A model generated the notes under the pieces. The model was not told the DNA's origin and did not search any database. It was given only the letters and a program-made list of their open reading frames with translations. A program made the translations under genes and the position numbers. DNA of 64,000 nucleotides. It comes from Pantoea rwandensis. Lineage in GTDB: Bacteria; Pseudomonadota; Gammaproteobacteria; Enterobacterales; Enterobacteriaceae. Of the stretch, positions 25,535 through 35,669 are shown piece after piece; positions within the stretch are counted from its first letter, which is position 1, and each line of letters opens with the position of its first letter. The DNA lies in the NCBI RefSeq assembly GCF_000759475.1, contig NZ_CP009454.1, positions 2,852,001 to 2,916,000 on the forward strand. The letters are read 5' to 3'.

Positions 25535-27124
25535 ATGTCCGCCAGCCGACCCAAAATGTCACTTTGGGAATTTTTCCAGAGTCTGGGTAAAACCTTTATG
25601 TTGCCCGTCGCCCTGCTGTCTTTTTGCGGCATTTTGCTTGGGATAGGCAGCTCGCTCAGCAGTCACGATGTCTTGACGCTGATCCCGATGCTCGATCAGC
25701 CCTTCCTGCAATATCTGTTTATCTGGATGGCGAAGCTGGGTTCATTTGCCTTCAGCTATCTGCCAGTGATGTTCGCCATTGCGATTCCACTGGGCATGGC
25801 GCGGGAGAACAAAGGCGTCGCTGCCTTTGCCGGATTCGTCGGCTATGCAGTTCTGAACCTGAGCGTCAACTTCTGGCTCAATATCAATGGCATTCTTCCC
25901 ACCACCGACGCGGCGGTGCTGAAAGCCAACAACGTTCAAAATATCCTTGGCATCCAATCCATTGATACCGGTATCCTGGGCGCGGTGATCGTTGGTGTGG
26001 TGGTGTTCTGGCTGCATGAACGCTTCCACAACATTCGCCTGCCGGATGCACTCGCCTTCTTCGGTGGCACGCGCTTTGTGCCGATTGTCACCACCGTGGT
26101 GATGGGTTTGCTCGGCCTAGTGGTTCCGCTGATTTGGCCCTTCTTTGCGCGCGCCATCACCGGTCTCGGCTGGATGATCAACAGTGCCGGTGAATTTGGC
26201 CCGATGATCTTCGGCACCGGCGAACGCCTGCTGCTGCCGTTTGGTCTGCAGCATATTCTGGTGGCAATTATTCGCTTCACCGATGCGGGCGGTACGCTCG
26301 ACGTCTGCGGCAAAAGCGTCAGCGGTGCCCTGACCATCTTCCAGGCGCAGTTGGCTTGCCCGGATACTCACGGCTTTGCGGAAAGCGCCACGCGTTTCCT
26401 GTCGCAAGGCAAAATGCCGGCCTTCCTTGGTGGTTTACCGGGTGCGGCACTGGCGATTTATCACTGTGCCCGTCCCGAAAATCGTCACAAAATTAAAGGG
26501 CTGCTGATTTCTGGTGTGGTGGCTTGCGTCGTCGGCGGCACCACTGAACCGATCGAATTCCTGTTCCTGTTCGTGGCACCGGTGCTGTATTTGATCCACG
26601 CCCTGTTGACGGGTCTGGGCTTCACCGTGATGGCGATACTCGGCGTGACTATTGGTAACACCGACGGCAACGTTATCGACTTCTTCGTGTTCGGCGTGCT
26701 GCACGGCCTCTCCACCAAATGGTATTGGGTGCCGGTGATTGCGGCGGTGTGGTTCGTGGGTTACTACGCGATCTTCCGGTTTGCTATTACCCGCTTCAAC
26801 ATCAAGACTCCGGGTCGCGAAGCAGAAACCAGCAGCGTGGAGCAGCAGGTCAGCCGCGCGGGCGTGGGGAAATCAGGTTACAACACCCCGGCGATTCTGA
26901 CGGCGTTGGGCGGCGTGGACAACATCACTTCGCTGGATAACTGCCTGACGCGTCTGCGCCTCACCATTGCTGACATGAGTAAGGTGGACGATGCCGCATT
27001 AAAAGCCAACGGTGCAATTGGTGTGGTGCACCTTAATCAAACCAGCCTGCAAGTGGTCATCGGTCCACAAGTGCAGTCTGTGAAAGATGAAATGGCACAT
27101 CTGATGAGTGCGACGGCGTCATGA
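25535..27124 (+). CDS. malX: MalX, PTS enzyme IICB of the glucose/maltose type
   Basis: The 529-residue protein joins an EIIC membrane domain (residues about 15-420, with the glucose-family GTTEPIEFLFLFVAPVLY motif near 330) to a cytosolic EIIB domain (about 450-525) carrying the phosphorylated Cys470 in SLDNCLTRLRL. It imports and phosphorylates a sugar using EIIA from elsewhere, probably EIIA-Glc. In E. coli the natural substrate is unclear, though MalX can move maltose or glucose. AGGAG lies 7 nt before the ATG. The malY ATG overlaps its stop, and both genes are under MalI. Confidence 0.95.
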   Translation: MSASRPKMSLWEFFQSLGKTFMLPVALLSFCGILLGIGSSLSSHDVLTLIPMLDQPFLQYLFIWMAKLGSFAFSYLPVMFAIAIPLGMARENKGVAAFAGFVGYAVLNLSVNFWLNINGILPTTDAAVLKANNVQNILGIQSIDTGILGAVIVGVVVFWLHERFHNIRLPDALAFFGGTRFVPIVTTVVMGLLGLVVPLIWPFFARAITGLGWMINSAGEFGPMIFGTGERLLLPFGLQHILVAIIRFTDAGGTLDVCGKSVSGALTIFQAQLACPDTHGFAESATRFLSQGKMPAFLGGLPGAALAIYHCARPENRHKIKGLLISGVVACVVGGTTEPIEFLFLFVAPVLYLIHALLTGLGFTVMAILGVTIGNTDGNVIDFFVFGVLHGLSTKWYWVPVIAAVWFVGYYAIFRFAITRFNIKTPGREAETSSVEQQVSRAGVGKSGYNTPAILTALGGVDNITSLDNCLTRLRLTIADMSKVDDAALKANGAIGVVHLNQTSLQVVIGPQVQSVKDEMAHLMSATAS

Positions 27125-28299
27125 TGCAGAGGTTTGATTTCGACCCTGTCGTGGATCGTCACGGTAGCTGGTGCACGCAGTGGGATTTTGTAGCGGATCG
27201 CTTCGGTGTGGAGGGCTTATTGCCCTTCACCATCTCCGATATGGATTTCGCGACGGCACCCTGCATCATTGAGGCGTTGCAACAGCGCTTGAACCATGGC
27301 GTATTGGGCTACAGCCGCTGGCAGCACAATGATTTCACCTCGGCGATTCAGCACTGGATGCGCAGCCGTTTTGCCACCGACATTGAGGCGCAATCACTGG
27401 TTTATGGACCGTCAGTGATCTACATGATGGCGCAAATGATGCGCCACTGGACAAAACCCGGCAATGAAGTGCTGATTCATACGCCCGCCTACGATGCGTT
27501 CTATAACACTATCAACGGTAATCAGCGCCGCGTGCTGGAACTGCCGCTACAGCGTCAGGGTAATGACTGGCAGTGTGATATGGCACGGCTGGAACAATTA
27601 CTGGCGCGACCCGATTGCAAAGTGATGCTGCTGTGCAGCCCGCACAATCCTACCGGCAAAGTGTGGCAGCGTGAGGAGTTACAGCAAATGGCCGCGCTCT
27701 GTGCGCGTTACGATGTGAAGGTGATCAGCGATGAGATCCATATGGATATGGTGTTGAGCGATGCAGACCACATCCCATGGAGCCAGGTAGCGCAATCTCC
27801 CTGGGCGTTATTCACGTCGGCATCGAAGAGTTTCAACATCCCGGCACTGACCGGCGCCTGGGGCATCATTCCGCATGAAACCGATCGTCAGGCCTGGTTC
27901 CACGCACTGAAACAGCAGGATGGCTTATCGTCACCGGCGGTGATGGCTGTGGCTGCCACCATTGCCGCGTATCGTGAAGGTGAAGCCTGGTTGGATGCAC
28001 TGCGCGATTATCTACAGGCGAATATGCAGCACATTGCGCAACGATTGAATGCGGATTTTCCTGCGCTTAACTGGCAGCCCCCTGCCGCTACCTATCTGGC
28101 ATGGATTGATCTCACACCGTTGGGCATTGATGAACAGACATTACAACATCGGCTGATTCATCAGTACAAAGTCGCGATCATGCCGGGTTCAACCTACGGT
28201 GAAGCCAGTCGGGGATATCTGCGGCTCAATGCCGGTTGTCCGTGCAGTAAACTCGATGACGGACTGGATCGTCTGATTGCGGCTTTAAAATCGTGTTAA
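27121..28299 (+). CDS. malY: MalY, PLP-dependent C-S lyase / aminotransferase-fold protein
   Basis: This 392-residue fold-type I PLP enzyme has the ISDMDFATAP substrate-site loop (about residue 38-47), CSPHNPTGK (about 172-180), the SDEIHMDM cofactor site and Lys236 in SASKSFN as the Schiff-base lysine. It cleaves cystathionine-type C-S bonds; in E. coli MalY also binds and inhibits MalT. ATGATG at 27121 gives two possible starts, both overlapping the malX stop. A second stem-loop follows the gene. Confidence 0.95.
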   Translation: MMQRFDFDPVVDRHGSWCTQWDFVADRFGVEGLLPFTISDMDFATAPCIIEALQQRLNHGVLGYSRWQHNDFTSAIQHWMRSRFATDIEAQSLVYGPSVIYMMAQMMRHWTKPGNEVLIHTPAYDAFYNTINGNQRRVLELPLQRQGNDWQCDMARLEQLLARPDCKVMLLCSPHNPTGKVWQREELQQMAALCARYDVKVISDEIHMDMVLSDADHIPWSQVAQSPWALFTSASKSFNIPALTGAWGIIPHETDRQAWFHALKQQDGLSSPAVMAVAATIAAYREGEAWLDALRDYLQANMQHIAQRLNADFPALNWQPPAATYLAWIDLTPLGIDEQTLQHRLIHQYKVAIMPGSTYGEASRGYLRLNAGCPCSKLDDGLDRLIAALKSC

Positions 28300-28307
28300 A
28301 GGCGTTC

Positions 28308-28330
28308 GGATGCTGATTAATTCAGCATCC
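28308..28330 (+). terminator. Stem-loop after malXY
   Basis: GGATGCTGA and TCAGCATCC form a perfect 9-bp stem with a TTAAT loop. There is no real T-run (ATTTC follows), so it may mainly protect the mRNA end. Confidence 0.55.
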
Positions 28331-28417
28331 ATTTCACAGCTTGCGCAAATCACTGGCGCTGTTGCGCAAGATGTTTTTATAATGCTCTGCACTTTATGAA
28401 ACTTTAGCGAGTGCGAC

Positions 28418-29416
28418 ATGATTGACCTGAAACTCCCCCTGACCGACATTCACCGCCACCTTGATGGCAACATCCGCGCACAAACCATCCTTGATTTAGG
28501 TCGCCAGTTTAACCTCACGCTGCCTGCTAACTCGCTCGACGAACTGCGTCCGCATGTGCAAGTCACAGCCAATGAACCCGATCTGGTGAGCTTCCTGCAG
28601 AAACTGGACTGGGGCGTCAAGGTGTTGGGCGATTTGGATGCCTGCCGCCGTATCGCGCTGGAAAACGTGGAAGATGCCGCACGTGCTGGGATTCACTACG
28701 CAGAACTGCGTTTCTCACCGGGCTATATGGCGATGACGCACAACCTGCCGATCGCTGGTGTGGTGGAAGCCGTGATTGATGGTGTACGCGCGGGCGTAAA
28801 ACAGTACGGCGTGGATGTGAACCTGATCGGCATTATGAGTCGCACCTTCGGTGACGAAGCCTGCCTGCGCGAACTGGAAGGTTTGCTGGCACACCGTGAT
28901 GGCATTACCGCCGTCGATCTGGCCGGTGATGAGCTCGGCTTCCCGGGCAGTGAATTCCTCAGCCACTTCAATCGCGCGCGCGATGCCGGCTTCCGTATTA
29001 CCGTGCACGCCGGTGAAGCCGCTGGTCCGGAAAGCATCTGGCAGGCGATTCGCGAACTCGGCGCTGAGCGTATTGGCCATGGCGTAAAAGCGATTGAAGA
29101 TCGCGCATTGATGGATTTCCTGGCAGAGCAGCGCATTGGTATTGAATCCTGCCTGACCTCCAACATTCAGACCAGCACAGTAGCTTCACTGGCCACTCAT
29201 CCGCTGAAAGCCTTCCTGCAACACGGTATTCTCGCCACCATTAATACCGATGATCCGGCGGTTCAGGGTATTGAGCTGGCGCATGAATATGAGCACGCTG
29301 CGCCGCAGGCAGGATTAACCGCTGAAGAGATGCGTCAGGCGCAGGAAAATGGTGTGACCATTGCCTTCCTCAGTGAGGCAGAGAAAGCTGCCCTGCGTCA
29401 GCGCGTGGCGGGGTAA
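28418..29416 (+). CDS. add: Add, adenosine deaminase
   Basis: The 332-residue enzyme converts adenosine and deoxyadenosine to inosine and deoxyinosine in purine salvage. Metal and catalytic motifs of the deaminase TIM barrel are present: [11 protein letters not shown] (zinc His pair, about residue 8-18), TVHAGEA (about 195-201, His and catalytic Glu nearby), [11 protein letters not shown], and NTDDPAV (about 278-284, zinc Asp pair). Size is that of E. coli Add and the position between malY and ydgJ is conserved. Confidence 0.97.
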   Translation: MIDLKLPLTDIHRHLDGNIRAQTILDLGRQFNLTLPANSLDELRPHVQVTANEPDLVSFLQKLDWGVKVLGDLDACRRIALENVEDAARAGIHYAELRFSPGYMAMTHNLPIAGVVEAVIDGVRAGVKQYGVDVNLIGIMSRTFGDEACLRELEGLLAHRDGITAVDLAGDELGFPGSEFLSHFNRARDAGFRITVHAGEAAGPESIWQAIRELGAERIGHGVKAIEDRALMDFLAEQRIGIESCLTSNIQTSTVASLATHPLKAFLQHGILATINTDDPAVQGIELAHEYEHAAPQAGLTAEEMRQAQENGVTIAFLSEAEKAALRQRVAG

Positions 29417-29429
29417 TCACGTCAAAAGT

Positions 29430-29455
29430 AAAAAGGTGCGCTTCGCTGCGCACCT
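29430..29455. terminator. Bidirectional terminator between add and ydgJ
   Basis: AAAGGTGCGC and GCGCACCTTT form a perfect 10-bp stem with a 6-nt loop. A and T runs on both sides allow it to serve add and the convergent ydgJ. Confidence 0.75.
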
Positions 29456-29524
29456 TTAAATCACATCGCACGTTAGGGTGAGGCCCTTTTTGAGTGACAC
29501 CACCCTGGCGTATGCTTTACTCCG

Positions 29525-30565
29525 TCACTTCAGCGACATCGTCTGGCGCTTCTCAGCGGACTGTAAGCCGAGTTCAATCAACTCCATCACCTGAATCGCC
29601 TCTTCAGCATGGACTGGGTTATCTCCGGTGCCCGCAATCGCATCACGAATCGCCGCGTAGTACGCCGGATAGTTACCCGGTAGAGTCAGCAGTTCTTTCT
29701 CCACCATCACGTCACCTTCTGCCAGCGTCAGAGTGCCATTGCGCATATCATAGCCCCAGTCTTCCTGCGGAGGACGTTCACCTGCTTTCAGGCGATCTTC
29801 CTGCGGATCCAGACCATATTTGACGTAGCTGCCCCGCGTGCCGTGCACCACAAAACGTGCAGATTCTGCCGCCACCAGCATGCTGGCGTGTAACACGACC
29901 CGACGAGTGGGATAAGTCAGCACCGCATGGAAATAATCGGTGGTTTGCGCGCCAGGACGCAGTTCAGCCATATCCACAGTGATCGCCACCGGCGGGCCAA
30001 ACAATTGCAGCGCCTGGTCCAGCACATGAGGGCCAAGATCAAACCAGATACCGCTGCCCGGGCCTTTCATTTCGCGCCAGCGCTGACGAACTTCGGGGCG
30101 GAAACGGTCAAAATGCGATTCGAGATAGCGCACATCACCTAAGGCGCCATCAGCTAGCAAGGTTTTCAACGTCAGAAAATCACTGTCCCAGCGGCGGTTG
30201 TGGAATACGGAGAGCAGCAGCCCTTTGGCTTTGGCCAGTGCATCCAGCTCACGCGCTTGTGACAGTGTCACGGTAAAGGGCTTATCCACCACCACATGTT
30301 TACCGGCATTCAGTGCCGCTTTGGCTAACGGGAAGTGAGTATCATTTGGTGTCGGTATGACAATCAGTTGCAGTGTCGGGTCATCCAGCAGGGCTTGTGG
30401 ATCGGAAACCACTTGCACCGAGGGCCAGTCGGCATGCACCTTGCTGGCGTCGCTGCTGGAGACGGCTGCCAATTCAACGCCTGGCGTGCCGACGATCAAA
30501 GGAGCATGAAAGGTTTTGCTGGCAAAACCGTAGCCAATCAGGCCGACACGTAATTTATCGCTCAT
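29525..30565 (-). CDS. ydgJ: YdgJ, Gfo/Idh/MocA-family oxidoreductase
   Basis: The 346-residue NAD(P)-dependent sugar-type oxidoreductase starts with the Rossmann motif VGLIGYGFASKTFH (residues about 6-19), contains the EKP-type motif as VVDKPFTVT (about 93-101; Asp replaces Glu as in part of this family), and has the C-terminal mixed-sheet substrate domain. The substrate is unknown. The ATG at 30565 is preferred over the one two codons upstream because GAGG then lies 8 nt before it. The gene follows add in E. coli too; here the next gene is araC instead of the blr-cnu region. Confidence 0.92.
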   Translation of the reverse strand: MSDKLRVGLIGYGFASKTFHAPLIVGTPGVELAAVSSSDASKVHADWPSVQVVSDPQALLDDPTLQLIVIPTPNDTHFPLAKAALNAGKHVVVDKPFTVTLSQARELDALAKAKGLLLSVFHNRRWDSDFLTLKTLLADGALGDVRYLESHFDRFRPEVRQRWREMKGPGSGIWFDLGPHVLDQALQLFGPPVAITVDMAELRPGAQTTDYFHAVLTYPTRRVVLHASMLVAAESARFVVHGTRGSYVKYGLDPQEDRLKAGERPPQEDWGYDMRNGTLTLAEGDVMVEKELLTLPGNYPAYYAAIRDAIAGTGDNPVHAEEAIQVMELIELGLQSAEKRQTMSLK

Positions 30566-30642
30566 TCTCATTCCTCTTGTTCGTTACCAGACTGATTTAA
30601 GACGAATCAGCCAGTAACAACAAGGCGGAATCAGCTGAAAAC

Positions 30643-31560
30643 TCAGGAGATCGCACTCCGTGCCGGTTGCCAGCTCTCCTGAGCCACTAAGGCATCGTGC
30701 GCATCCTGACTGCGGCGGCGGAAATCACTGGGGCTGACGCCCACCCGTTTACGGAAGACGCGAGAGAAATAGAGCTGATCGTCATAACCCACTTCGCGCC
30801 CGACCGAGGCAATCGGCTCCTGCGTGGTTTGCAGCAACAGTTTGGCGCGGATGACCCGCTGATCTTCGCGCCAGCGCAGCAGATTAATCCCCATCTGCTC
30901 GCGAAACAGATGCGCCAGCCGTGACGGGGAAAGACACACATGGCGCGCCACTTCCTCGATTTTCACCTCACTGGCCAGATGGTTGGTGACGTATTGACAG
31001 GCCTCAATCACGCGCGGATCGCGAATTTGCTGATGGCTGCGCGGATCTTCCTCCACCGCGCGCAACAACAAGCGCTCCAGCAGATTCATTGCCAGTTCTT
31101 CGGCAAAGCGACGACCCGAATTGTGGGTCTGCTCAATGCTGGCAAACAGGCGGTCAAACTCGGCACGTTGCGCTTCTGGCAAACGTAGCCGCCCCACGCC
31201 CTGGCTCTCATCCTGCCACTGCAACCAATCCGTCCAGTAGGCACGCGGACGGAAATAGACCCAACGATGGAACCAGCAGGGGCTGTCAGGGGAACGGCCG
31301 TAATAGTGCGGAGTTTTCGGCTGAAACAGCAGCAAATCGCCGGGCTCGCAGTCAAACGCCGACTCACCATCAAAAATACGACCCTGACCTTTGATGGTCA
31401 GATTGAGGATGTAACCTTTCATGCCGAGCGGCCGGTCAATAAAGAAGTCCAGCTGATCGTTGGCATTGATTGGCGTTAAGCCCGCCACCAGCCAGGCATT
31501 AAACGGATAGCCGGGTAGCAGTGGATTCTGCTGCTCACTGGGGGGTTCACGATGGTACAT
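30643..31560 (-). CDS. araC: AraC, L-arabinose regulator
   Basis: A 305-residue regulator with the arabinose-binding cupin domain (about residues 12-170, with [19 protein letters not shown] and [20 protein letters not shown] nearly as in E. coli) and a C-terminal double helix-turn-helix (about 190-290, [17 protein letters not shown] and [23 protein letters not shown]). I start it at 31560, where GAGGG lies 5 nt upstream; the longer frame adds 27 residues of low-complexity sequence. It lies downstream of araFGH on the same strand, 89 bp after araH, not divergent from araB as in E. coli, so classical promoter overlap and looping cannot apply in the same form. Confidence 0.95.
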   Translation of the reverse strand: MYHREPPSEQQNPLLPGYPFNAWLVAGLTPINANDQLDFFIDRPLGMKGYILNLTIKGQGRIFDGESAFDCEPGDLLLFQPKTPHYYGRSPDSPCWFHRWVYFRPRAYWTDWLQWQDESQGVGRLRLPEAQRAEFDRLFASIEQTHNSGRRFAEELAMNLLERLLLRAVEEDPRSHQQIRDPRVIEACQYVTNHLASEVKIEEVARHVCLSPSRLAHLFREQMGINLLRWREDQRVIRAKLLLQTTQEPIASVGREVGYDDQLYFSRVFRKRVGVSPSDFRRRSQDAHDALVAQESWQPARSAIS

Positions 31561-31649
31561 AGTGCCCTCACGGTAACCTGTAAATGCGCAGTGGATCGCG
31601 CCAGATGGGCGACCGGATGGCCGCCCTGCATCATTTTTCACGGCTGGGA

Positions 31650-32636
31650 TCAGGCCGCTTTGTTTTTCTGTTTGTAGCGGTCAAAAATCACCGCCGCTAA
31701 CAGTATCAAACCGCGCACCACATACTGTGAGAACGGCGAGATATTCAATAAATTCATCGCATTCTCAACCGTACCCAGAATCAGTACGCCCGCCACCACA
31801 TAAGAAATCTTACCGATGCCGCCTTTCAGCGAAACGCCGCCCAGCACACAGGCTGAAATCACAATCAGTTCATACCCGAGCGAGGTCATCGGCTGACCAC
31901 TGGTCATACGCGAGGCCAAAATAATCCCCGCCGCCGCCGAGACCAGTCCCGAGAGAATGAAGATGATGATGCGAGTGCGCACCACCGGCACCCCGGCCAG
32001 ACGTGCGGCTTCTTCATTACCGCCAATCGCCAGCGTATTGCGGCCAAAGGTGGTTTTGTTCAGCACAAAACCGAAAACAATCATGGTGGCGATGGTGAGC
32101 CAGATGGGCGCTGGCAAGCCGAGCCAGTTGGCATAGCCGAGGGTGAAGAAGCGTTCATCCTCAATGCCGACCGCTTTACCGTCAGAGAAGATATACGCGA
32201 GACCACGCACAATCTGCATGGTTGCCAGCGTGGTGATCAGCGCATTGATCTTTAGCCGGGCAATCACAAAGCCATTAATAAATCCGGTGGCCATACCGAG
32301 CACCAAACCGGCCGCGACGCCCAACCACAGACTCTCCGTCATGTTGATCACCACCGCGGTCACCACACCGGCGCAGGCAATCACCGAGGCCACCGAGAGG
32401 TCAAAATCGCCAGAAGCGAGGCAGAACAGCATGCCGCAGGCCACCATGCCGGACATCAACATGGCCAGTCCCAGCCCTTTCATATTAATGAACGTGCCAA
32501 AATTGGGTACGAAGATGGCGCAAACGATAAACAGCAGCGCGAAAACCACCAGCATGCCGAAATTATCCCAGATACGCCCCAGCTGCAGGCCGTTACGCTG
32601 CACCGGTGGTGTGTTGGAAGTGGTAGATGAAGCCAT
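31650..32636 (-). CDS. araH: AraH, L-arabinose ABC transporter permease
   Basis: The 328-residue inner-membrane permease of the ribose/arabinose type has about ten hydrophobic segments, the periplasm-facing [19 protein letters not shown] motif (about residue 74-92) and the conserved [10 protein letters not shown] coupling-region sequence (about 203-212). It acts as a dimer with AraG and receives arabinose from AraF. AAAGGAG lies 7-8 nt before the ATG, and the araG stop is only 17 bp upstream, so araG and araH are one message. Confidence 0.95.
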   Translation of the reverse strand: MASSTTSNTPPVQRNGLQLGRIWDNFGMLVVFALLFIVCAIFVPNFGTFINMKGLGLAMLMSGMVACGMLFCLASGDFDLSVASVIACAGVVTAVVINMTESLWLGVAAGLVLGMATGFINGFVIARLKINALITTLATMQIVRGLAYIFSDGKAVGIEDERFFTLGYANWLGLPAPIWLTIATMIVFGFVLNKTTFGRNTLAIGGNEEAARLAGVPVVRTRIIIFILSGLVSAAAGIILASRMTSGQPMTSLGYELIVISACVLGGVSLKGGIGKISYVVAGVLILGTVENAMNLLNISPFSQYVVRGLILLAAVIFDRYKQKNKAA

Positions 32637-32653
32637 TGTTGCTCTCCTTTACA

Positions 32654-34174
32654 TCAGGCCACGGCGGCCGCTTGAGGGGTTTTCGGCATCGCCAGGCTCA
32701 GCGTCAGCTGCTCCGTGGCCGCGTCGTGTGGCAGTTCTCCGGCAATCTCACCTTCACGCATCACCACGATACGGTCAGCCAGGCCCATCACTTCGGGCAG
32801 ATCGCTGGAAGCAAACAGCACCGCGATCCCTTTATTCGCCAGTTGGTAAATCAGGTTATAGATTTCATGCTTGGCACCGACATCAATACCGCGCGTCGGT
32901 TCATCCAGCAGAATCACATTCATCTCTTCGGACAACCAACGACCCAAAATCGCCTTCTGCTGATTGCCTCCCGACAGATTCATGATCAGCTGTTGCGGGC
33001 CAGGCGTTTTGATGTTGAGCGATCGGATGTGAAGATCGGCGTTTTTCGCCTCCCAGCCGGGTTTGATCAGACACCCCGCCGTGAGATTATGGCGGCGCGC
33101 GCTGATATTGATGTTGTCGCGCACCGAGTGCACCGGAATAATCCCTTCGGATTTACGATCTTCCGGACACAGCATGATCCCCGCGCGAATCGCATCGATT
33201 GGCTGGCGAATGTTGAGCTTTTTGCCATCCAGCGACACGCTGCCGCCACGCAGTTTGGTCGCACCAAACAGCCCCTTCATCAATTCACTGCGCCCCGCAC
33301 CAACCAATCCAAACAGGCCAACAATTTCACCAGCTCGTACCGTCAGCGAAATTGGCATGCGCACGCCTTTGGCCTCTACTTGATCAAGTTGCAAACGGAC
33401 TTTACCCAATGCGCGCGGCGTATAGCCGTAAATATCGCCGAGGTTACGCCCGACCATCGCCTGTACCAGATCGTCATGATGGGTGTTCGGCATGTCGGTG
33501 AAGGTGCGCACGTAGCGACCATCTTTGAACACGGTGATGGCATCGCTGAGGGCAAAGATTTCCTCCATACGATGCGACACGTACAGCACGGTGCGGCCCT
33601 GATCGCGCAGCTGACGAATGACGCGGAACAGATGCTCGATTTCACGTGCAGACAGTGAGCTGGTCGGCTCGTCAAAGGCGATGATGCGCGCATTACGCGC
33701 CAGCGCTTTGGCAATCTCCACCATCTGCCACTGACCGAGCGACAGATATTTCAGCGGCATGTCTGGATCGATATCCATGCCGAGATTTTTAAGCTGCAGA
33801 TCTGCTTCATACCGCAGCAATTTGCGATTCACCAATCCGCGTTTGTGTGGCAACTGTCCGAGATAGATGTTCTCCGCCACGCTCATCTCCGGCACCAGAT
33901 GCAGCTCCTGATAGATGATCGCCACGCCCGCATCCAGCGCATCCACGGTGTTGTTGAAGCTTTTCACTTCGCCTTTGATGCAAATCTCACCTTCAGTCGG
34001 CTGATAACTGCCGCTGAGAATCTTTAACAGCGTGGACTTTCCCGCGCCGTTTTCGCCCATCAGCGCATGCACTTCCCCGGCGCGGCACTGGAATGAGATA
34101 TCCTGCAGCGCTTTTACGCCCGGAAAGGTTTTACTGATGCCATGAAAGGACAGAAAGGCTTGATCAGTTTCCAT
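32654..34174 (-). CDS. araG: AraG, L-arabinose ABC transporter ATPase
   Basis: A 506-residue protein with two ABC domains in tandem. The first has Walker [10 protein letters not shown] (about residue 39-47), signature LSLGQ and Walker [10 protein letters not shown] (about 160-168). The second has a degenerate Walker A ([10 protein letters not shown], about 289-298, Arg in place of Lys), signature LSGGNQQK and [11 protein letters not shown]. This asymmetry is normal in sugar importers of the CUT2 class. GAGGAG precedes the ATG. A 145-bp spacer with inverted repeats separates it from araF. Confidence 0.96.
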   Translation of the reverse strand: METDQAFLSFHGISKTFPGVKALQDISFQCRAGEVHALMGENGAGKSTLLKILSGSYQPTEGEICIKGEVKSFNNTVDALDAGVAIIYQELHLVPEMSVAENIYLGQLPHKRGLVNRKLLRYEADLQLKNLGMDIDPDMPLKYLSLGQWQMVEIAKALARNARIIAFDEPTSSLSAREIEHLFRVIRQLRDQGRTVLYVSHRMEEIFALSDAITVFKDGRYVRTFTDMPNTHHDDLVQAMVGRNLGDIYGYTPRALGKVRLQLDQVEAKGVRMPISLTVRAGEIVGLFGLVGAGRSELMKGLFGATKLRGGSVSLDGKKLNIRQPIDAIRAGIMLCPEDRKSEGIIPVHSVRDNINISARRHNLTAGCLIKPGWEAKNADLHIRSLNIKTPGPQQLIMNLSGGNQQKAILGRWLSEEMNVILLDEPTRGIDVGAKHEIYNLIYQLANKGIAVLFASSDLPEVMGLADRIVVMREGEIAGELPHDAATEQLTLSLAMPKTPQAAAVA

Positions 34175-34319
34175 GGAAACTCCTCTTCGCCCCCATCTTT
34201 CGCGCTATTGCCGCGTTGGCTGCGCACATTTGTCCCAGCGACGAGCGACACGGGAGCAAACGCGGTGGCCAACCTGCTACAACACCTGGGATGGAGGCTG
34301 CGTTTATCAATCAGGCGAC
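34175..34319. other. araF-araG spacer with possible mRNA structure
   Basis: The 145-bp gap inside the araFGH unit holds the inverted pair CCGCGTT (34211-34217) and AACGCGG (34259-34265), and a second pair TCCCAG (34233-34238) with CTGGGA (about 34287-34292) that cannot form at the same time as a simple nested stem. A hairpin here could lower araGH expression relative to the binding protein, as in E. coli araFGH. No gene is visible. Confidence 0.45.
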
Positions 34320-35303
34320 TTACATCAGCCCTTTCTTCGCCAACTCAGTTTTGAAGTTGTCGCGGGTAATCAGCACCACATCGGTGACTTCGGTGAACTT
34401 CGCGGGCTCTTCGCCTTTGGTCACCCAGTTGTAGAGCATCTGACTGCTCTTATAACCGTGCACATCCGGGCTTGGCAGCAGTGAGCCATAGAAGCCGGTT
34501 GGCGCCCCTTTGGAGAGTTCGCTCACCGCATCTACGCCGTTAATGCCAATGCCGATCACGTCTGGCGCTTTAAAGCCCTGGCCTTCAGTCGCGCGTACGC
34601 CACCCAGCACGGTGTTGTCATTCATGCCGACAATCAGCCAGTGTTTCACCTCGGGATGCTGCACCAGCAGCGAGTTACCGGCATCAAACGCACCGGGAAT
34701 GTCGTTGGATTTGGTGGGTACCTGATAGATCTGCTTCTCCGGGAATCCGGCTGCTTTCAGCGCTTCCATCGAACCGCCGGTGCGGCGGCGCGCGGTGTCC
34801 AACTCATTGGCGGTAATCGCCATCACGCCGGTCTCTTTCGCATCCCAGCCGCGCTTCTGCATCTCTTTATAGAGTTCCTGGCCCTGGCGCTCACCGATTT
34901 TGGTCGCCGCCATCATCACCAACGGCACCGTGTCCATTGGCTTGCCTTTGGCGGTGACGAACTGATCGTCAACCGCAATCACTTTCAGGCCATAACTGCG
35001 CGCCTTCGCCACGATGGCTGAACCCAGTTTCGGGTCCGGTGTGCAGATCACGAAGCCTTTGGCACCGCTCGCCGCCAGGCTGTCGATGGCATTGAGGGTT
35101 TTCTCGCCGTCAGGCACCGCGATTTTGATGACGTCGAAACCGAGATCTTTGCCGGCTTTATCGGCGAACTTCCATTCCGTCTGGAACCAGGGTTCCTCCG
35201 GTTGTTTGACGAGGAAACCGAGTTTCATGGTTTCGGCGATAGCGGATTGTGACATAACCGCGGCGAGACCTACCGCCGCCAGCGCTTTAGTGAATTTATG
35301 CAT
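34320..35303 (-). CDS. araF: AraF, periplasmic L-arabinose-binding protein
   Basis: The 327-residue periplasmic protein has a clear signal peptide (HKFTKALAAVGLAAVMSQSAIA, cleavage after about residue 23) and a two-lobed type I binding-protein fold with the KLGFLVKQPEEPWFQTEWKFAD N-terminus typical of AraF. The ATG at 35303 is chosen because GGAGAG lies upstream and it gives a standard signal peptide; the longer frame adds five residues. It is the first gene of araFGH and is divergent from araBA across a 366-bp control region. Confidence 0.96.
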   Translation of the reverse strand: MHKFTKALAAVGLAAVMSQSAIAETMKLGFLVKQPEEPWFQTEWKFADKAGKDLGFDVIKIAVPDGEKTLNAIDSLAASGAKGFVICTPDPKLGSAIVAKARSYGLKVIAVDDQFVTAKGKPMDTVPLVMMAATKIGERQGQELYKEMQKRGWDAKETGVMAITANELDTARRRTGGSMEALKAAGFPEKQIYQVPTKSNDIPGAFDAGNSLLVQHPEVKHWLIVGMNDNTVLGGVRATEGQGFKAPDVIGIGINGVDAVSELSKGAPTGFYGSLLPSPDVHGYKSSQMLYNWVTKGEEPAKFTEVTDVVLITRDNFKTELAKKGLM

Positions 35304-35669
35304 GATGCTCTCCGGCACAATGGTGTTTTATCGCTGTTAATAACGAATCGGTGTAAACGCTACCAATTGGATTTCACGTTTGGGTACAGCGCAAAATCAG
35401 CGCGTTAGCTCAAAGGTTGTACAAAGGCTGTGCAAACGCTGGGCTAGTTGTAGCGGTATTGGCGAATAAAAATGTAGAGCGGTATCACATCCCAAAACGA
35501 TGACTAATTCCTCCATATATTCAGCGAAATTAACCAGTCATTAACTTTTGCTGCCGATCACATAACCTCGCCGATGGCAGAAAAGTGCATATTCTCAGCC
35601 AGCGATGACTAACGGCTTATGCTCCCGCATTCCAGGATTGAGCCAGATAACTCACACAGGAGAATCCCA
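35304..35669. promoter_or_regulatory. Divergent araF / araB control region
   Basis: This 366-bp gene-free stretch must hold the promoters of araFGH and araBA. The best AraC half-site is TGAC, seven bases, TCCATA (35501-35517), which matches the second block of the E. coli araI1 pattern exactly and the first block weakly. TAGCGGTATT at 35451 and AGCGGTATC at 35478 may be further half-sites 26 bp apart. A CRP-like element, AAATGT and TCACATC with one base too many between them, lies at about 35470-35491. The assignments are inference; only AGGAG at 35658-35662 for araB is certain. Confidence 0.55.

Noticed and set aside
31605..31627. GC-rich inverted repeat GGGCG/CGCCC between araH and araC as a terminator
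   Set aside because: The stem is only 5 bp and no T-run follows on the minus strand; araFGH and araC may be co-transcribed.
35540..35560. CRP site near TTTGC-N6-TCACA in the ara control region
   Set aside because: The left half matches poorly, and it would lie downstream of the best AraC half-site, the wrong order for araB; kept only as part of the general control region.
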